64,000 nt of DNA from assembly GCA_947626145.1 (NCBI GenBank), contig CANQRB010000002.1:1-64000 (forward strand), given 5' to 3'. The stretch is from an uncultured Clostridia bacterium (lineage in GTDB: Bacteria > Bacillota > Clostridia > UMGS1883). The position numbers were made by a program, and so were the translations under genes. Positions 37,721 through 46,818 of this stretch are shown one piece after another (within the stretch, counting starts at the first letter, position 1; each line of letters opens with the position of its first letter). The notes beneath the pieces were generated by a model. That model was not told where the DNA came from and searched no databases. It saw nothing but the letters and a program-made list of their open reading frames with translations.

Positions 37721-37890
37721 GTAAACGCTGATTAAATACAGTGCGGCGATTGGCGAGACATAATTTTCACGAGACAAGGAAAAAAGCGCAGAAATACTTG
37801 ATGTATTTCGAGCATTTTTGACGCAGTATCGGGGAAATTTGACCGCCAGGCGTCGTGCTGAGCCGCAGGCGTTATTTAATCAGTGTTTAC
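37721..37890. mobile_element. MITE-like element upstream of lon
   Basis: GTAAACGCTGATTAAATA (37721-37738) is repeated in inverted form at 37873-37890 with one mismatch, enclosing about 134 bases without a gene. An inner hairpin, GAAATAC/GTATTTC, lies near the centre. The element starts 19 bases upstream of the lon start codon, so it must carry or replace the lon promoter region or its leader. Size, terminal inverted repeats and lack of coding capacity fit a MITE. Confidence 0.7.
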
Positions 37891-37962
37891 TTATACGAAA
37901 AAAGAATTTTGCTACTATATTATAGCGGTTTTGCTCCGTTAAGTCAATAGTTAAAAGTAAAA

Positions 37963-38306
37963 AAATTAGGAATGGGAGATGGGAAATGAAAAATTAGGAA
38001 TGAGGAATGAGGAATGAGGAATGAGGAATAAGGAATAAGGAATAAGGAATAAACAAGGACATTCGCCGCTTTTGTTAAAACGGCGGATGTCCAATTAAAT
38101 TTGCTCTTGAACGTTCTGTAGGGGCGCGCTTTGTGTGTCCGCTTACACAAATTTATAATAATTTTTATACGATTTGCGGACACATTTATCATAATAAAGT
38201 TCACAATCACGGTCGTAAACATTTGATGGCGGACGGCCAATGCGGCTCCCCCTATGATATCAAGGTTCCATTAATATTCCTAATTCCTCATTCCTAATTC
38301 CTAATT
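37963..38306. repeat. Intergenic mosaic repeat B
   Basis: The left side is a tract of GGAATGA/GGAATAA units (37963-38052). The right side is the reverse complement, ATTCCTAATTCCTCATTCC (38275-38306). Between them lie an ACATTCGCCGC/GGCGGATGT hairpin and a module TTGATGGCGGACGGCCAATG (near 38223-38241) that recurs at 61549-61588 and, inverted, at 63875-63917. The rest of 37891-38363 holds no gene. Confidence 0.85.
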
Positions 38307-38363
38307 ATCGTTTACGGTACCAAGGCTGCATTTTTGTTTTTTGACACGCTCAAGATCCATGTT

Positions 38364-41300
38364 TTATTTAGTTGATACCTCTCCCGCCGAGGTGGTGCGC
38401 ACATTCAGCACACCTCCGGCGCAGGTGCTGTCGCTCTTTACGGCGAACTTTACGGTGATTTTGTCCTTGTCAAGGGTCAGATTTTCGGGAATTTCGTAGA
38501 ACACGTTATAAGGGGTGTCCACGGTGTTGCGGTCGATGGTCTGACTGCCTATGATTTCTCCGTCAACAAGAATGTCGAAATTTCGTGTATAGTGTCTGCC
38601 GCCGGCGTCAAAGGGGCCGTCCGGTCCCCAGTAGGACACATACAGATAGTTGGGCTTCTCGCTGTCTACATTCAGCTCATAGCTGAAATACGAGTCCGCG
38701 CTGCCGTAGGCGTCACGCCAGAAATAAGTGGTTATGCCGCTTGTGAGGCTGCCATTGTGGGAGTTTTTACCCTCCTGGCCGTGACCGATTTCGTCCTGCT
38801 GTCCGTCGGGAATTACCGAATCGACGGTTATGTCGTTCAGTGCCTTTTCGTATGGGTCGGCCTGGGCGTTAAGGTACCAATATACATTGTGGAACTGGTG
38901 ATGTATGGAATAGAAGGGCACGAGGGTCAATGCCTGTCCGTTGGAGGTGTACTGTCCGTCGATTTTGAACTCCAGCTTTGACAGGTCAACCGGGGTGATG
39001 AAGTCGTTGGGATCGGCGCTCTCGGTCTTGAGCGAGGGCACGGCCACGGTGTTGGAGGGTAAGGATGTTTCCCTGACCCTTGTATCCTCGGCCAGCAGGT
39101 CGAAGCCCTCCAGCTCGGTGCCCAAAGGCGCCGCCAGCACGATGGGCCCGTATTTGAAGGCCACCTTGTTTTCGCTGTCACGGGCGGTATAGACCGAAAG
39201 GCTCATTGGCAGGGTCAGTTCAACGGTGTCGCCCACGCTCCAATCACGTTCGACGGTGATATAGCCGTTCTCGGGTTCGGCGTCCGCGGCCTCTCCGTTG
39301 ACGTTAACGGTCATGCCGTCAGCCCATGCGGGGACGCGGAATTTGAGGGCTGAGTGGCCGCTGCCGCCCGCAACAGTAATAGTCACTTTGTCGGAATAGG
39401 GCAGCTCCGTTTCCATGCGGAGGGTAAGTCTCGTTTCCTTCCACACTACCTGAGATGGGATATAGAGGTTGACATAAAGACTGTCAAGGTCTTTATAATA
39501 AATCATCTTCGAGTACCGGCCGGGATTTTCCATGCCGCTGCCGGTGCAGCACCACCATGAGCTGTCCGGCGTGCCGTAAATGCGGAAGTGGCCCGGCAGC
39601 ATGGAGGTGAAGTACATCTTGTTGCCGGTTTCCGGATCCTGAGAGCCAAGAATGTCGTTGTAGAGGGCATTTTCCACAAAGTCCATGTATTTGCCCTGAT
39701 GTTCCCAGCGGAAGAGGTGCTCGGTGAGCTTTATCATGTTGTAGGTGTTGCAGGTCTCGGCGTCCTTGATGTGGAGGGTTTCGGCGCCCTCGGCCTCAAA
39801 GTGTTCGCTGACGCTGTTGCCGCCGATGACGAAGGAGCGGTGATTTACCACTCTGTCCCAGAAAAACTCCGAGGCCGCCCTGTAATCGGTATGGCTGCCG
39901 TCGCTGTCATAAATGGCCGCCGCGCCCACTATCTTGGGTATTTGGGTGTTGGCGTGCTTGCCGCTCAGCTCGTCTTTCCCCTTTGCGAGAGGATCGACAA
40001 TGGCCTTGTGGGTGAAGCGGACGGCGGCGTCGAGATAAGCTTCGCTGCCGGTGATGTCATAGAGCTGGGCAAAAACGTCGTTCATGCCGCCGTGCTCGGT
40101 GTTCAGCATTTGCTGCATCTGATCGTCGCTGAGATTTGAGATGCCGTCCACGGCCCAGTCGGCAAATTTGGTCACGACGTCCAGCGCCCGGTCTATTCCG
40201 GCGATGCTGTAGGCGTCTATGAGCCCCTGATATATCTTGTGTACGCTGTACCACGGCACCCAGGCCCCGTTCAGGTCAAAGCCCCCGGCGTTTATGGTGC
40301 CGGCAAAGGCCTGTTCAAAGGGCCTTACACTCAGGCCGCCGATATAGCCGCTGCCGGTCTCGGTCTGGATGCGGGCCAATTCGCCGACGGCGTACTCCAG
40401 TTTTTCCCGAAGCTCGGCGCCGTAGCGGGCGGATTCGACACAGGCGGAGCTCATGGCGCTCATCCAGTGGCCCAGGGAATGTCCGCTGATGCCCATGTTG
40501 TCGGGCCAGCCCGCCCAGCCTTGGGACTCCCAGCCGCCGTAGCGTTCGGCCTTCGGGGTCAATCCGGCGGCTTCCATGCTTGGGGCCAGCAGCCGGTCCG
40601 GATCAATGGCCATGAGATAGTCCTCGTTGAGATTTCGGGCGGTGAGGAACATACCGTCCAACAGTGTCACGTCGCTTAAGGGCATAAACTGTCCTCCTTC
40701 TTCAATGTCTATGGGCCGGGCCTCTGCTTCGATAAGAGGGGCAAGGGTGGCGCTGCTCCAAAGTAGCAGCTTGGCCGTGAAGCCCGGATATATCGGGGCG
40801 GGAACGGTGATCTCCGCCTTGGCGGCCTCGGTGGGAACCATAGTTTTCGTATTGACGGAGGCCAGCTCCCCCTCCGCGTCAAAAAGTACCAGAGCGGCGG
40901 TGAGCTTGTCGGCTTTGTCGGTGTAAACGCCGAAGCGGGCGGTGAGCTCGCCGTCCCTGCCGCTTATTTCCCGGGAAATACTGTAATCCGGGTCAATGCT
41001 GTCGCTGTAAACGGTGACGGCGGCGGTAACGGGGTACTCGTCCGCGCCCACGTAAGCCGTGCCATCAACGATGTACTCGCCGTCGCGAACGGCCTCGAAG
41101 GGTTCCCAGACGACTTTGGCCCTGCCGGAGGCCCCGCCCTCAAATGTGACGCCTATTGATGAAGGAAGAGCGGGAACGGTGCCGGCGTAGGCGCTGACGC
41201 TGACATCCTCAAAGCTTTCGGCCTTTGCGGGTTCCACGGGAATGAGGGTGAAGCCGTTTACGCAGACGAAATCAATGGCCTGAAGCCAGTAAATATTGAG

Positions 41301-41981
41301 GAAAAAGTAGTCCGCATCCTCGTCGGCGGTGATAAGCGCCTCGTGCTTTTCCCAAGGCAGGTTGCGCAGCACATTGTCGCCGTCATATTCGTCCACGTTT
41401 ACGCCGCCGCTGCCGCTCCAGACGATTTTGCCGTCGGCAGCTTTAGAGCAGAAGTCCCCGGAATTTATGGCCCCGAACCTTATTGATGAGTTGAGTGAAG
41501 AATTTCGGGCATTGGTGAACACATAATAGGAGAAATAATAGCTCTTGCCGCCCTTGATGGGAACATAGGCTTGCAGAGCCCTATTGCCGTTCCAGTAGCT
41601 GCCATCGGCGTTTGTGATATACTCGCAGAGGAAGTAGTCGCTGCCCGTGGCGGACAGTGCTCCGCCGCTGGAGTAGTAGAAGGCGTTTTTGCCGTTGGCC
41701 TCGCCCTCGCTGCCAACAACCACGTCCTCAAGAGGGGTGAGGTTTTCAAGAGTATTGGGGTCGGGAGCCTTGCCGTCCCAGCTTGTGCCGGTGTTGGCGC
41801 CCACGTACCACTGCGGGGCCTCCCGTCCGGCCTCGCCGCCGAAGTTGGGACTGTTGAAAAGATTTTCTCCGGCGGCAACGTAGACCGTGCCGTCGAAAGT
41901 CATTGTCTCATCCGCCGCCGCTGCGGAAAAAGCCAGCGGCAGCAGGGAAAGGCAGAGCATGAGACAGAGCAGTTTTTTCAT
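38364..41981 (-). CDS. Secreted GH127 beta-L-arabinofuranosidase, multidomain
   Basis: Two ATGs exist; 41981 is nine bases from the AAAAGAGG site, 41987 only three, so the shorter form (1205 residues) is preferred. A signal peptide (LLCLMLCLSLLPLAFSAAAA) leads to a carbohydrate-binding-like region (to about 260), a bacterial Ig-like Big_4 segment, then a GH127 catalytic domain from about 435 (LLDGMFLTARNLNEDYL; GHSLGHWMSAMSSA). The Glu/Cys zinc-nucleophile site is visible: DAETCNTYNMIKL near 745 and WWCCTGSGMENPGR near 812. The C-terminal part resembles accessory domains of DUF1680 enzymes. It would release L-arabinofuranose outside the cell. It is the last gene of a three-gene operon. Confidence 0.93.
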   Translation of the reverse strand: MKKLLCLMLCLSLLPLAFSAAAADETMTFDGTVYVAAGENLFNSPNFGGEAGREAPQWYVGANTGTSWDGKAPDPNTLENLTPLEDVVVGSEGEANGKNAFYYSSGGALSATGSDYFLCEYITNADGSYWNGNRALQAYVPIKGGKSYYFSYYVFTNARNSSLNSSIRFGAINSGDFCSKAADGKIVWSGSGGVNVDEYDGDNVLRNLPWEKHEALITADEDADYFFLNIYWLQAIDFVCVNGFTLIPVEPAKAESFEDVSVSAYAGTVPALPSSIGVTFEGGASGRAKVVWEPFEAVRDGEYIVDGTAYVGADEYPVTAAVTVYSDSIDPDYSISREISGRDGELTARFGVYTDKADKLTAALVLFDAEGELASVNTKTMVPTEAAKAEITVPAPIYPGFTAKLLLWSSATLAPLIEAEARPIDIEEGGQFMPLSDVTLLDGMFLTARNLNEDYLMAIDPDRLLAPSMEAAGLTPKAERYGGWESQGWAGWPDNMGISGHSLGHWMSAMSSACVESARYGAELREKLEYAVGELARIQTETGSGYIGGLSVRPFEQAFAGTINAGGFDLNGAWVPWYSVHKIYQGLIDAYSIAGIDRALDVVTKFADWAVDGISNLSDDQMQQMLNTEHGGMNDVFAQLYDITGSEAYLDAAVRFTHKAIVDPLAKGKDELSGKHANTQIPKIVGAAAIYDSDGSHTDYRAASEFFWDRVVNHRSFVIGGNSVSEHFEAEGAETLHIKDAETCNTYNMIKLTEHLFRWEHQGKYMDFVENALYNDILGSQDPETGNKMYFTSMLPGHFRIYGTPDSSWWCCTGSGMENPGRYSKMIYYKDLDSLYVNLYIPSQVVWKETRLTLRMETELPYSDKVTITVAGGSGHSALKFRVPAWADGMTVNVNGEAADAEPENGYITVERDWSVGDTVELTLPMSLSVYTARDSENKVAFKYGPIVLAAPLGTELEGFDLLAEDTRVRETSLPSNTVAVPSLKTESADPNDFITPVDLSKLEFKIDGQYTSNGQALTLVPFYSIHHQFHNVYWYLNAQADPYEKALNDITVDSVIPDGQQDEIGHGQEGKNSHNGSLTSGITTYFWRDAYGSADSYFSYELNVDSEKPNYLYVSYWGPDGPFDAGGRHYTRNFDILVDGEIIGSQTIDRNTVDTPYNVFYEIPENLTLDKDKITVKFAVKSDSTCAGGVLNVRTTSAGEVSTK

Positions 41982-41987
41982 TTTCAT

Positions 41988-43949
41988 TTACCTCTTTTCT
42001 ATAGTCAGGCGTCCGCCAGGAGCCAAAACAAGCGGAATCTGTTCGACCGAGAGTCCGGGCAGCGTTATTTCGTACACATCGATAGCGGTCACTTTTTCGC
42101 CCTCATAGGTGAACAGTGTGACGGCGGCCACGGCGGAAGCGTCGCCGTAATTGGTCACTGTGACCTGTCCTCCGTCAAAGGCGGCAGCGCTGATTTCGCC
42201 GTCGAGGGCGACGGAACTCTGTTGTTTAAATTCTCCGGAGTCGGGGTCGAAAGCTATGACCTCCGCTCCCGAGGCGCCGCCCATATCAAAGCCGACTTCG
42301 AGACTGTCGCCGGAGACCTTCCGCACCTCGCTGCTTATGAGACCGCCGTTTTCGCCGTAAAGGCTGACCGCCAGCATACAGTCACGGCTGAGCGACACGC
42401 CGAGACGGCCGCCGCCTGTGACGAGGGCCGTTATATATCCCGGGCTTATGCCGTCGGCGTCCGTTGAGAATTTTTCGTAAATCTCGTCCCCGTCCATGAC
42501 GTAGGAATAGACGGTAAATTCGTTGATCGTTCCCCTGAAATTCGGAGCGTCAAAGGCGGCTTTGCCGAGGAAGCTCTTTACCCCGCCGCCAAGGTCCGAA
42601 ACTTTAAGTCCCAAGTCGCCATCGGCCGAGAGGATGCCGTCAACATACATCTTGTAACGGGTGTCCTCGGCGGTTATAACGACGGACGCATAGCGCAGCC
42701 CCGTTATGCCGGGGGCGGCCGCCAAATCCCTTTCGCCCTCCGCGCCGTTGTCTGTAATTGCCGCTCGGAGCAGGTTCGTCCGTGGAGCGGAGGCGTTTAG
42801 GAGAAAGTATTCCTCCGCGGAATTGCCTATGCAGAAGGCCGCCTGATTTACGGTGCTGTTCCATGGGGTCAGCCGCAGCACAAGAGTGAAGCTGTCAAGG
42901 CCGCTGAATATCCCCTTTGGCAGATCGACCCAGTCCCCGCCGTCGAAGTTGCCGCCGGTCAGGTCGCCGTGGATCACCCCGTGGTTGCCGTTACCGCTCA
43001 GATCGGTGAGGACGTTCCTCTCCGCTTCCGTGGGAAGATAGCTGAGGACGGTGTCCCCGTTGGCGCCGGGGCTGCCGCCAAGGGCCGTGAAGGTAAATTT
43101 CCGCGTAATATCCCTGTATGGGGCGGTCACGGGGACATTACGGTATACGGCGGTGAGAGTGACCCCCGTATCCACGGCGGGCCGGTTGAGAACGCCGCCT
43201 TTGCTCAGTACGCTCTCGTTGTCGGAAGTCCATTCCACATCGGCGCCGCCGGGAACAACACTCAGGTCAAGGTCGCTGACTATGAGCTCCGAGGGAAATT
43301 CGTACCGCTCAAAACGGACGGGAACCACCTTTGTCTTGTATATTTCCGTTATTTCTTCCTGTGTGAGTGCCCGGTCAAGGAGTTCAACGTTGTCCACTCC
43401 GCCGGACAGGGCGTCGGCGCTCCAATATGTCACGCCGAGATATATGTCGCCGGGGTCGCTTAACGCCGCCCCCTCGGACACGGGTTCTCCGTCAACGTAC
43501 AGTCTCCCCGTGCCGTCGGTCTCGGTATAGGTCAGCCAGACCCAGGTGTTCATGACGTTTTTGGCGGAGGTGGGCCGCTTGCTCCAGCCCTCGCGCACCC
43601 AGAAGGTGGGCACGCCGCCGTTGAATATGACGCCTGTCCAATTCTCGTTTTCGAGGGAGCCCATGTTCTTGAAAAACAACGTCCGGTTGTCCCCGCCGGA
43701 GGTGACCTTCACCATGGCGGAGACTGTGAAGTCGCCCTCCGCCCGGCCCAGCTTAAGGCCATAGCTTCCGTCCAGCTTAAGGCCCTGTCCTTCAAAGCCC
43801 TCGTCAAAGGCCGCTTCGCCGCCGTTTTCAAGGCTGTTGGTGACCGTTTCAAGACCGCCGCCGTCCTCGAAGTCATAGCTTTCGGCGAAAGCGGCGGTTG
43901 ACAAAATGAGCAAAAATGCCGTCGCTAAACAAAATATCAGCTTTTTCAT
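41988..43949 (-). CDS. Secreted LamG/concanavalin-fold protein with two lectin domains
   Basis: The 653-residue protein has a signal peptide (MKKLIFCLATAFLLILSTAA). A first LamG-like domain runs about 25-210 (GQGLKLDGSYGLKLG; GTGRLYVDGEPVSEGAAL), then an Ig-like Big_4 remnant (VSDLDLSVVPGGADVEW). A second LamG domain runs about 310-480 (LTDLSGNGNHGVIHGD; YKMYVDGILSADGDLG), followed by a beta-sandwich tail. No catalytic residues are evident, so a binding role towards polysaccharide is likely, though an uncharacterised glycosidase cannot be excluded. It overlaps the GH43 gene by four bases and its stop abuts the GH127 start. Confidence 0.82.
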   Translation of the reverse strand: MKKLIFCLATAFLLILSTAAFAESYDFEDGGGLETVTNSLENGGEAAFDEGFEGQGLKLDGSYGLKLGRAEGDFTVSAMVKVTSGGDNRTLFFKNMGSLENENWTGVIFNGGVPTFWVREGWSKRPTSAKNVMNTWVWLTYTETDGTGRLYVDGEPVSEGAALSDPGDIYLGVTYWSADALSGGVDNVELLDRALTQEEITEIYKTKVVPVRFERYEFPSELIVSDLDLSVVPGGADVEWTSDNESVLSKGGVLNRPAVDTGVTLTAVYRNVPVTAPYRDITRKFTFTALGGSPGANGDTVLSYLPTEAERNVLTDLSGNGNHGVIHGDLTGGNFDGGDWVDLPKGIFSGLDSFTLVLRLTPWNSTVNQAAFCIGNSAEEYFLLNASAPRTNLLRAAITDNGAEGERDLAAAPGITGLRYASVVITAEDTRYKMYVDGILSADGDLGLKVSDLGGGVKSFLGKAAFDAPNFRGTINEFTVYSYVMDGDEIYEKFSTDADGISPGYITALVTGGGRLGVSLSRDCMLAVSLYGENGGLISSEVRKVSGDSLEVGFDMGGASGAEVIAFDPDSGEFKQQSSVALDGEISAAAFDGGQVTVTNYGDASAVAAVTLFTYEGEKVTAIDVYEITLPGLSVEQIPLVLAPGGRLTIEKR

Positions 43950-45622
43950 TGGCTTTCACCTCCGAAACCCACTTTTACCGTCCTGCCGAGGCAGTAGATT
44001 GTGTACTCGCCGGGGACGGAAGGGGTAAAGGTATAGGTCAGACGGCCGTTTTCGTCGGTGGCCGCAAGGCCGACATGGGCCGCCGGGCCCCGGGCCGTTA
44101 TCACTGCCCTGATATTGGGCGTCCCCTGGGCGGTGACGGTGATTTTTCCGTCGGTGGCGGCGGCGCTTATGTTCGCCGGAACTCTCGCGGTTTCAACGCC
44201 GAACACGGCGGGCTCGTCCGAAAGCACGATGTTCCCGTGACTGTCCAGTGAAAGATACTTGCCCGGAGAGGCCAGGCTCTCGAATATGAAGCCTCCGCCG
44301 CTCAGAGTTTGGATAAAGGTTCTCGCCGTCCGGGACTCTACGGTGCCCTCAGTGTCGTGGGTCAGGCGGGGGAAGCCCCGGAAGTCGGTGACAAAATATC
44401 CCATTTTGTTCACGGACTGAATGGAAACATGGCCTTCGCCGGGGATTTTCCCGGGGACAAGCTGCCACAGTCCGTCGGTTTCGTGCCGGGGGTCTCCGTC
44501 AAGCTTCAGCGTGCCGGCCATTGGATACTCCGCGTCGGCGTGGGAGTTTTCAAAGTGGCTGTGCCAAAGCTGCCGTCCGTCAATGGTGAGCTTCACCGCC
44601 TGACCGTCGAGGCCGAGGCTGCTCTCTTCGATTTGAGCCACGCCGCCATTTTCGTCAAAAATGAGGCGGCCGACGCAGACGGAGCGCAGATACCCGCCGC
44701 CCATCTCCTGAGCGCCGGTGTGGTAGAATATGTACGTCTCTCCGTTGAAGTCCAAAACAGCGGGGTGGTTGGTGTTGCTGCTGGCGCCCACGTCCATGAC
44801 AAGACCGCCGTAGTCGTAGGGGCCGTATATGCTATCGCTTGTAGCATAGCTCAGATCCTCCCGCCAGCCGCTGGCGAAAAACAGATAATACAGTCCGTTC
44901 CGCTTATATATCCACGGGGCCTCAGTGTAGCCTGTGGGAATATTTTCGATAAACACCTCGTCGATGTCGTCACCGTCAATTTTGCCGTCGCCGCTGCGGT
45001 CGGTGAGGTTCACCATGTCGGGTTCCAGCTCCGCCATGTAGACGTTGCCGTTGCCCCAGCACAGATAGCGGTGCTCGATCCCGTTTTCGTCATTTTCCAC
45101 CCAGACGGTGGGGTCTATGTCGTCCCAGCTCACGTTGCCCTTTGTCCAGCCGGGCTCGATGAGCTTAACTCCGTCCCGTGCGTCGGTGAAGGGGCCGGTG
45201 GGGCTGTCGCTGACGGCCACCGATATGCCGGTGGCGTTCTTGCTGTTATAGAAGTAATATTTTCCGCCGTGCTTCACCACCTGGGCGGCCCAGGCGTCGC
45301 TGGGGCTGCCCCAGCCGAAGTCCGCCGCCCGCAGGGGTATTCCCTCGTATTTCCAGTTTATCAGGTCGGTGGAGGAGTAGCACAGGTAATTGGGCATATA
45401 ATAGTAGCTGCCGTCGCCGGTGTCCTCGCCGGCATAGAGATAGACTGTTCCGTCGTCGTCCAGCAGCACCGCCGGATCCCCGCAGTACACGGCGTCCACG
45501 GCAATATTCCCGCCGGTATTCGGTTCATAGACCTCGCCCGGCCCCGAGGTTATGGGGTTGGCCGCCGAGGCCGCCGTACACAGCAGCCCCGCCGCCAGCA
45601 GGGAGCACATGACTTTTTTCAT
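43946..45622 (-). CDS. Secreted GH43 arabinosidase/xylosidase with AbfB-like C-terminus
   Basis: AGGAGGCG precedes the start at 45622. The 558-residue protein has a signal peptide and a five-bladed GH43 catalytic domain (about 35-330). Its acid/base set is visible as AVYCGDPAVLL (general base Asp near 48), WDDIDPTVWV (pKa Asp near 168) and PTGYTEAPWIY (acid Glu near 232). An Asp-rich loop, DRSGDGKIDGDDID, looks like a calcium site. After a short linker, an AbfB/CBM42-like beta-trefoil (HVSIQSVNKMGYFVTDF; GKYLSLDSHGN) and a beta-rich tail close it. Likely substrates are arabinan or arabinoxylan side chains. It is the first gene of the operon with the LamG and GH127 genes. Confidence 0.92.
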   Translation of the reverse strand: MKKVMCSLLAAGLLCTAASAANPITSGPGEVYEPNTGGNIAVDAVYCGDPAVLLDDDGTVYLYAGEDTGDGSYYYMPNYLCYSSTDLINWKYEGIPLRAADFGWGSPSDAWAAQVVKHGGKYYFYNSKNATGISVAVSDSPTGPFTDARDGVKLIEPGWTKGNVSWDDIDPTVWVENDENGIEHRYLCWGNGNVYMAELEPDMVNLTDRSGDGKIDGDDIDEVFIENIPTGYTEAPWIYKRNGLYYLFFASGWREDLSYATSDSIYGPYDYGGLVMDVGASSNTNHPAVLDFNGETYIFYHTGAQEMGGGYLRSVCVGRLIFDENGGVAQIEESSLGLDGQAVKLTIDGRQLWHSHFENSHADAEYPMAGTLKLDGDPRHETDGLWQLVPGKIPGEGHVSIQSVNKMGYFVTDFRGFPRLTHDTEGTVESRTARTFIQTLSGGGFIFESLASPGKYLSLDSHGNIVLSDEPAVFGVETARVPANISAAATDGKITVTAQGTPNIRAVITARGPAAHVGLAATDENGRLTYTFTPSVPGEYTIYCLGRTVKVGFGGESQ

Positions 45623-45715
45623 TGATTTCGCCTCCTATAATTTAATTCTACTATTATAACGTATAAATGTCAATGAAAAATTTCCTTCAATTTATAAAAT
45701 GTTTAAATATAGTTC

Positions 45716-45744
45716 TTGACTAACAGGGAAATTAATAGTATAAT
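45716..45744 (+). promoter_or_regulatory. galTK promoter
   Basis: TTGACT (45716-45721), 17-base spacer, TATAAT (45739-45744): close to the sigma-A consensus. A divergent promoter for the GH43 operon must lie in the same 200-base gap; TATAAT is present on the minus strand at 45653-45658 without a clear -35. Confidence 0.85.
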
Positions 45745-45834
45745 ATAATTGAAATAATGTGCGGGGACAAGTTTTGCCATTTTCTCCGCAGAGCTTTGTT
45801 TTAACAGATTAAATTTATATATGAGGTGATATTT

Positions 45835-46818
45835 ATGGCAGAATTACGTTGGCATCCACTCACTAAGGATTGGATCATGATCGCGTCTCACCGGCAGAAC
45901 CGGCCCCAGATGCCCAAGGACTGGTGCCCCTTCTGTCCCGGCCCGGACAATGACAAGGTGCCTAAGGCCTTCGACGTCTATGAGTACGACAATGATTTCC
46001 CCGCCCTGATGCAGAACCCTCCCGTTCCCGACGACGTGGAGACAAATATCTATAAGGTTCGGCCCGCCTACGGCAAGTGCGAGGTTATTCTCTACTCTCC
46101 CGAGCACACCGTCACCCTGCCCGAGCTTCCCGAGGATCACGTGCGCAAGCTGGTTGATCTCTGGGTGGAGCGCTTCGAGGCTCTCCGCGCCGACAAGAAC
46201 ATCAAGTATGTGTTCATCTTTGAGAACCGGGGCGCCGTGGTCGGCGTTACCATGCCCCATCCCCACGGCCAGATCTACGGCTACAGCGTGGTTCCCAAGA
46301 AGCTGGAGCTGGAGCTCCGGTCCTGCAAGGAGCATCATGATGAGACCGGTCACTGCCTCATCTGCGACATGATACATGACGAGGTTGAGGACGGACGCCG
46401 CATAATCTTTGAAAATGAGGATTTTGTGGTATTCCTTCCCTTCTTCAGCGAGTACCCCTACGGCATTTATATTGCCGCCAAGAGCCACAAGCAGTATATC
46501 AGCGAGTTCACCGACAGCGAAAAGACCAATCTGGCCAAGGCCGTGCGCGAGGCCGCCGGTACGCTGGACAGCCTTTTCGGCTACACCTTCCCCTATATGA
46601 TGTGTATGTACAACGGCCCCGTGAACGCCGACGAGGACACAAGCGACTACTATCATTTCCACATCGCCTTCTATCCTCCCATGCGGAGCGCCGACAAGCA
46701 GAAGTTCAACTCCTCAAGCGAGACCGGAGCCTGGGCCCACTGCAACCCCACCGCCCCCGAGGCCACCAGCGTCGAGCTGAGAGAGGCTTACAAGAGATTT
46801 AAGGAGAGTGACAAATAA
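45835..46818 (+). CDS. galT: Galactose-1-phosphate uridylyltransferase
   Basis: ATG 45835 follows GAGGTGA; an upstream in-frame ATG at 45826 overlaps that site. The 327-residue protein has AELRWHPLTKDWIMIASHR, a CPFCPG zinc site and the active-site GVTMPHPHGQIYGYS with the nucleophilic His. It transfers UMP between UDP-glucose and galactose-1-phosphate in the Leloir pathway. It abuts galK with no gap. Divergence from the arabinoside cluster suggests joint use of arabinogalactan-like polymers. Confidence 0.96.
   Translation: MAELRWHPLTKDWIMIASHRQNRPQMPKDWCPFCPGPDNDKVPKAFDVYEYDNDFPALMQNPPVPDDVETNIYKVRPAYGKCEVILYSPEHTVTLPELPEDHVRKLVDLWVERFEALRADKNIKYVFIFENRGAVVGVTMPHPHGQIYGYSVVPKKLELELRSCKEHHDETGHCLICDMIHDEVEDGRRIIFENEDFVVFLPFFSEYPYGIYIAAKSHKQYISEFTDSEKTNLAKAVREAAGTLDSLFGYTFPYMMCMYNGPVNADEDTSDYYHFHIAFYPPMRSADKQKFNSSSETGAWAHCNPTAPEATSVELREAYKRFKESDK

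Noticed and set aside
37963-38060. Tandem GGAATGA units as a CRISPR array
   Set aside because: Units are contiguous 7-base repeats without spacers, and no cas genes are present.
44309-45625. 438-residue plus-strand frame opposite the GH43 gene
   Set aside because: The GH43 frame has a signal peptide, all catalytic motifs and a ribosome site; the opposite frame is a codon-bias shadow.
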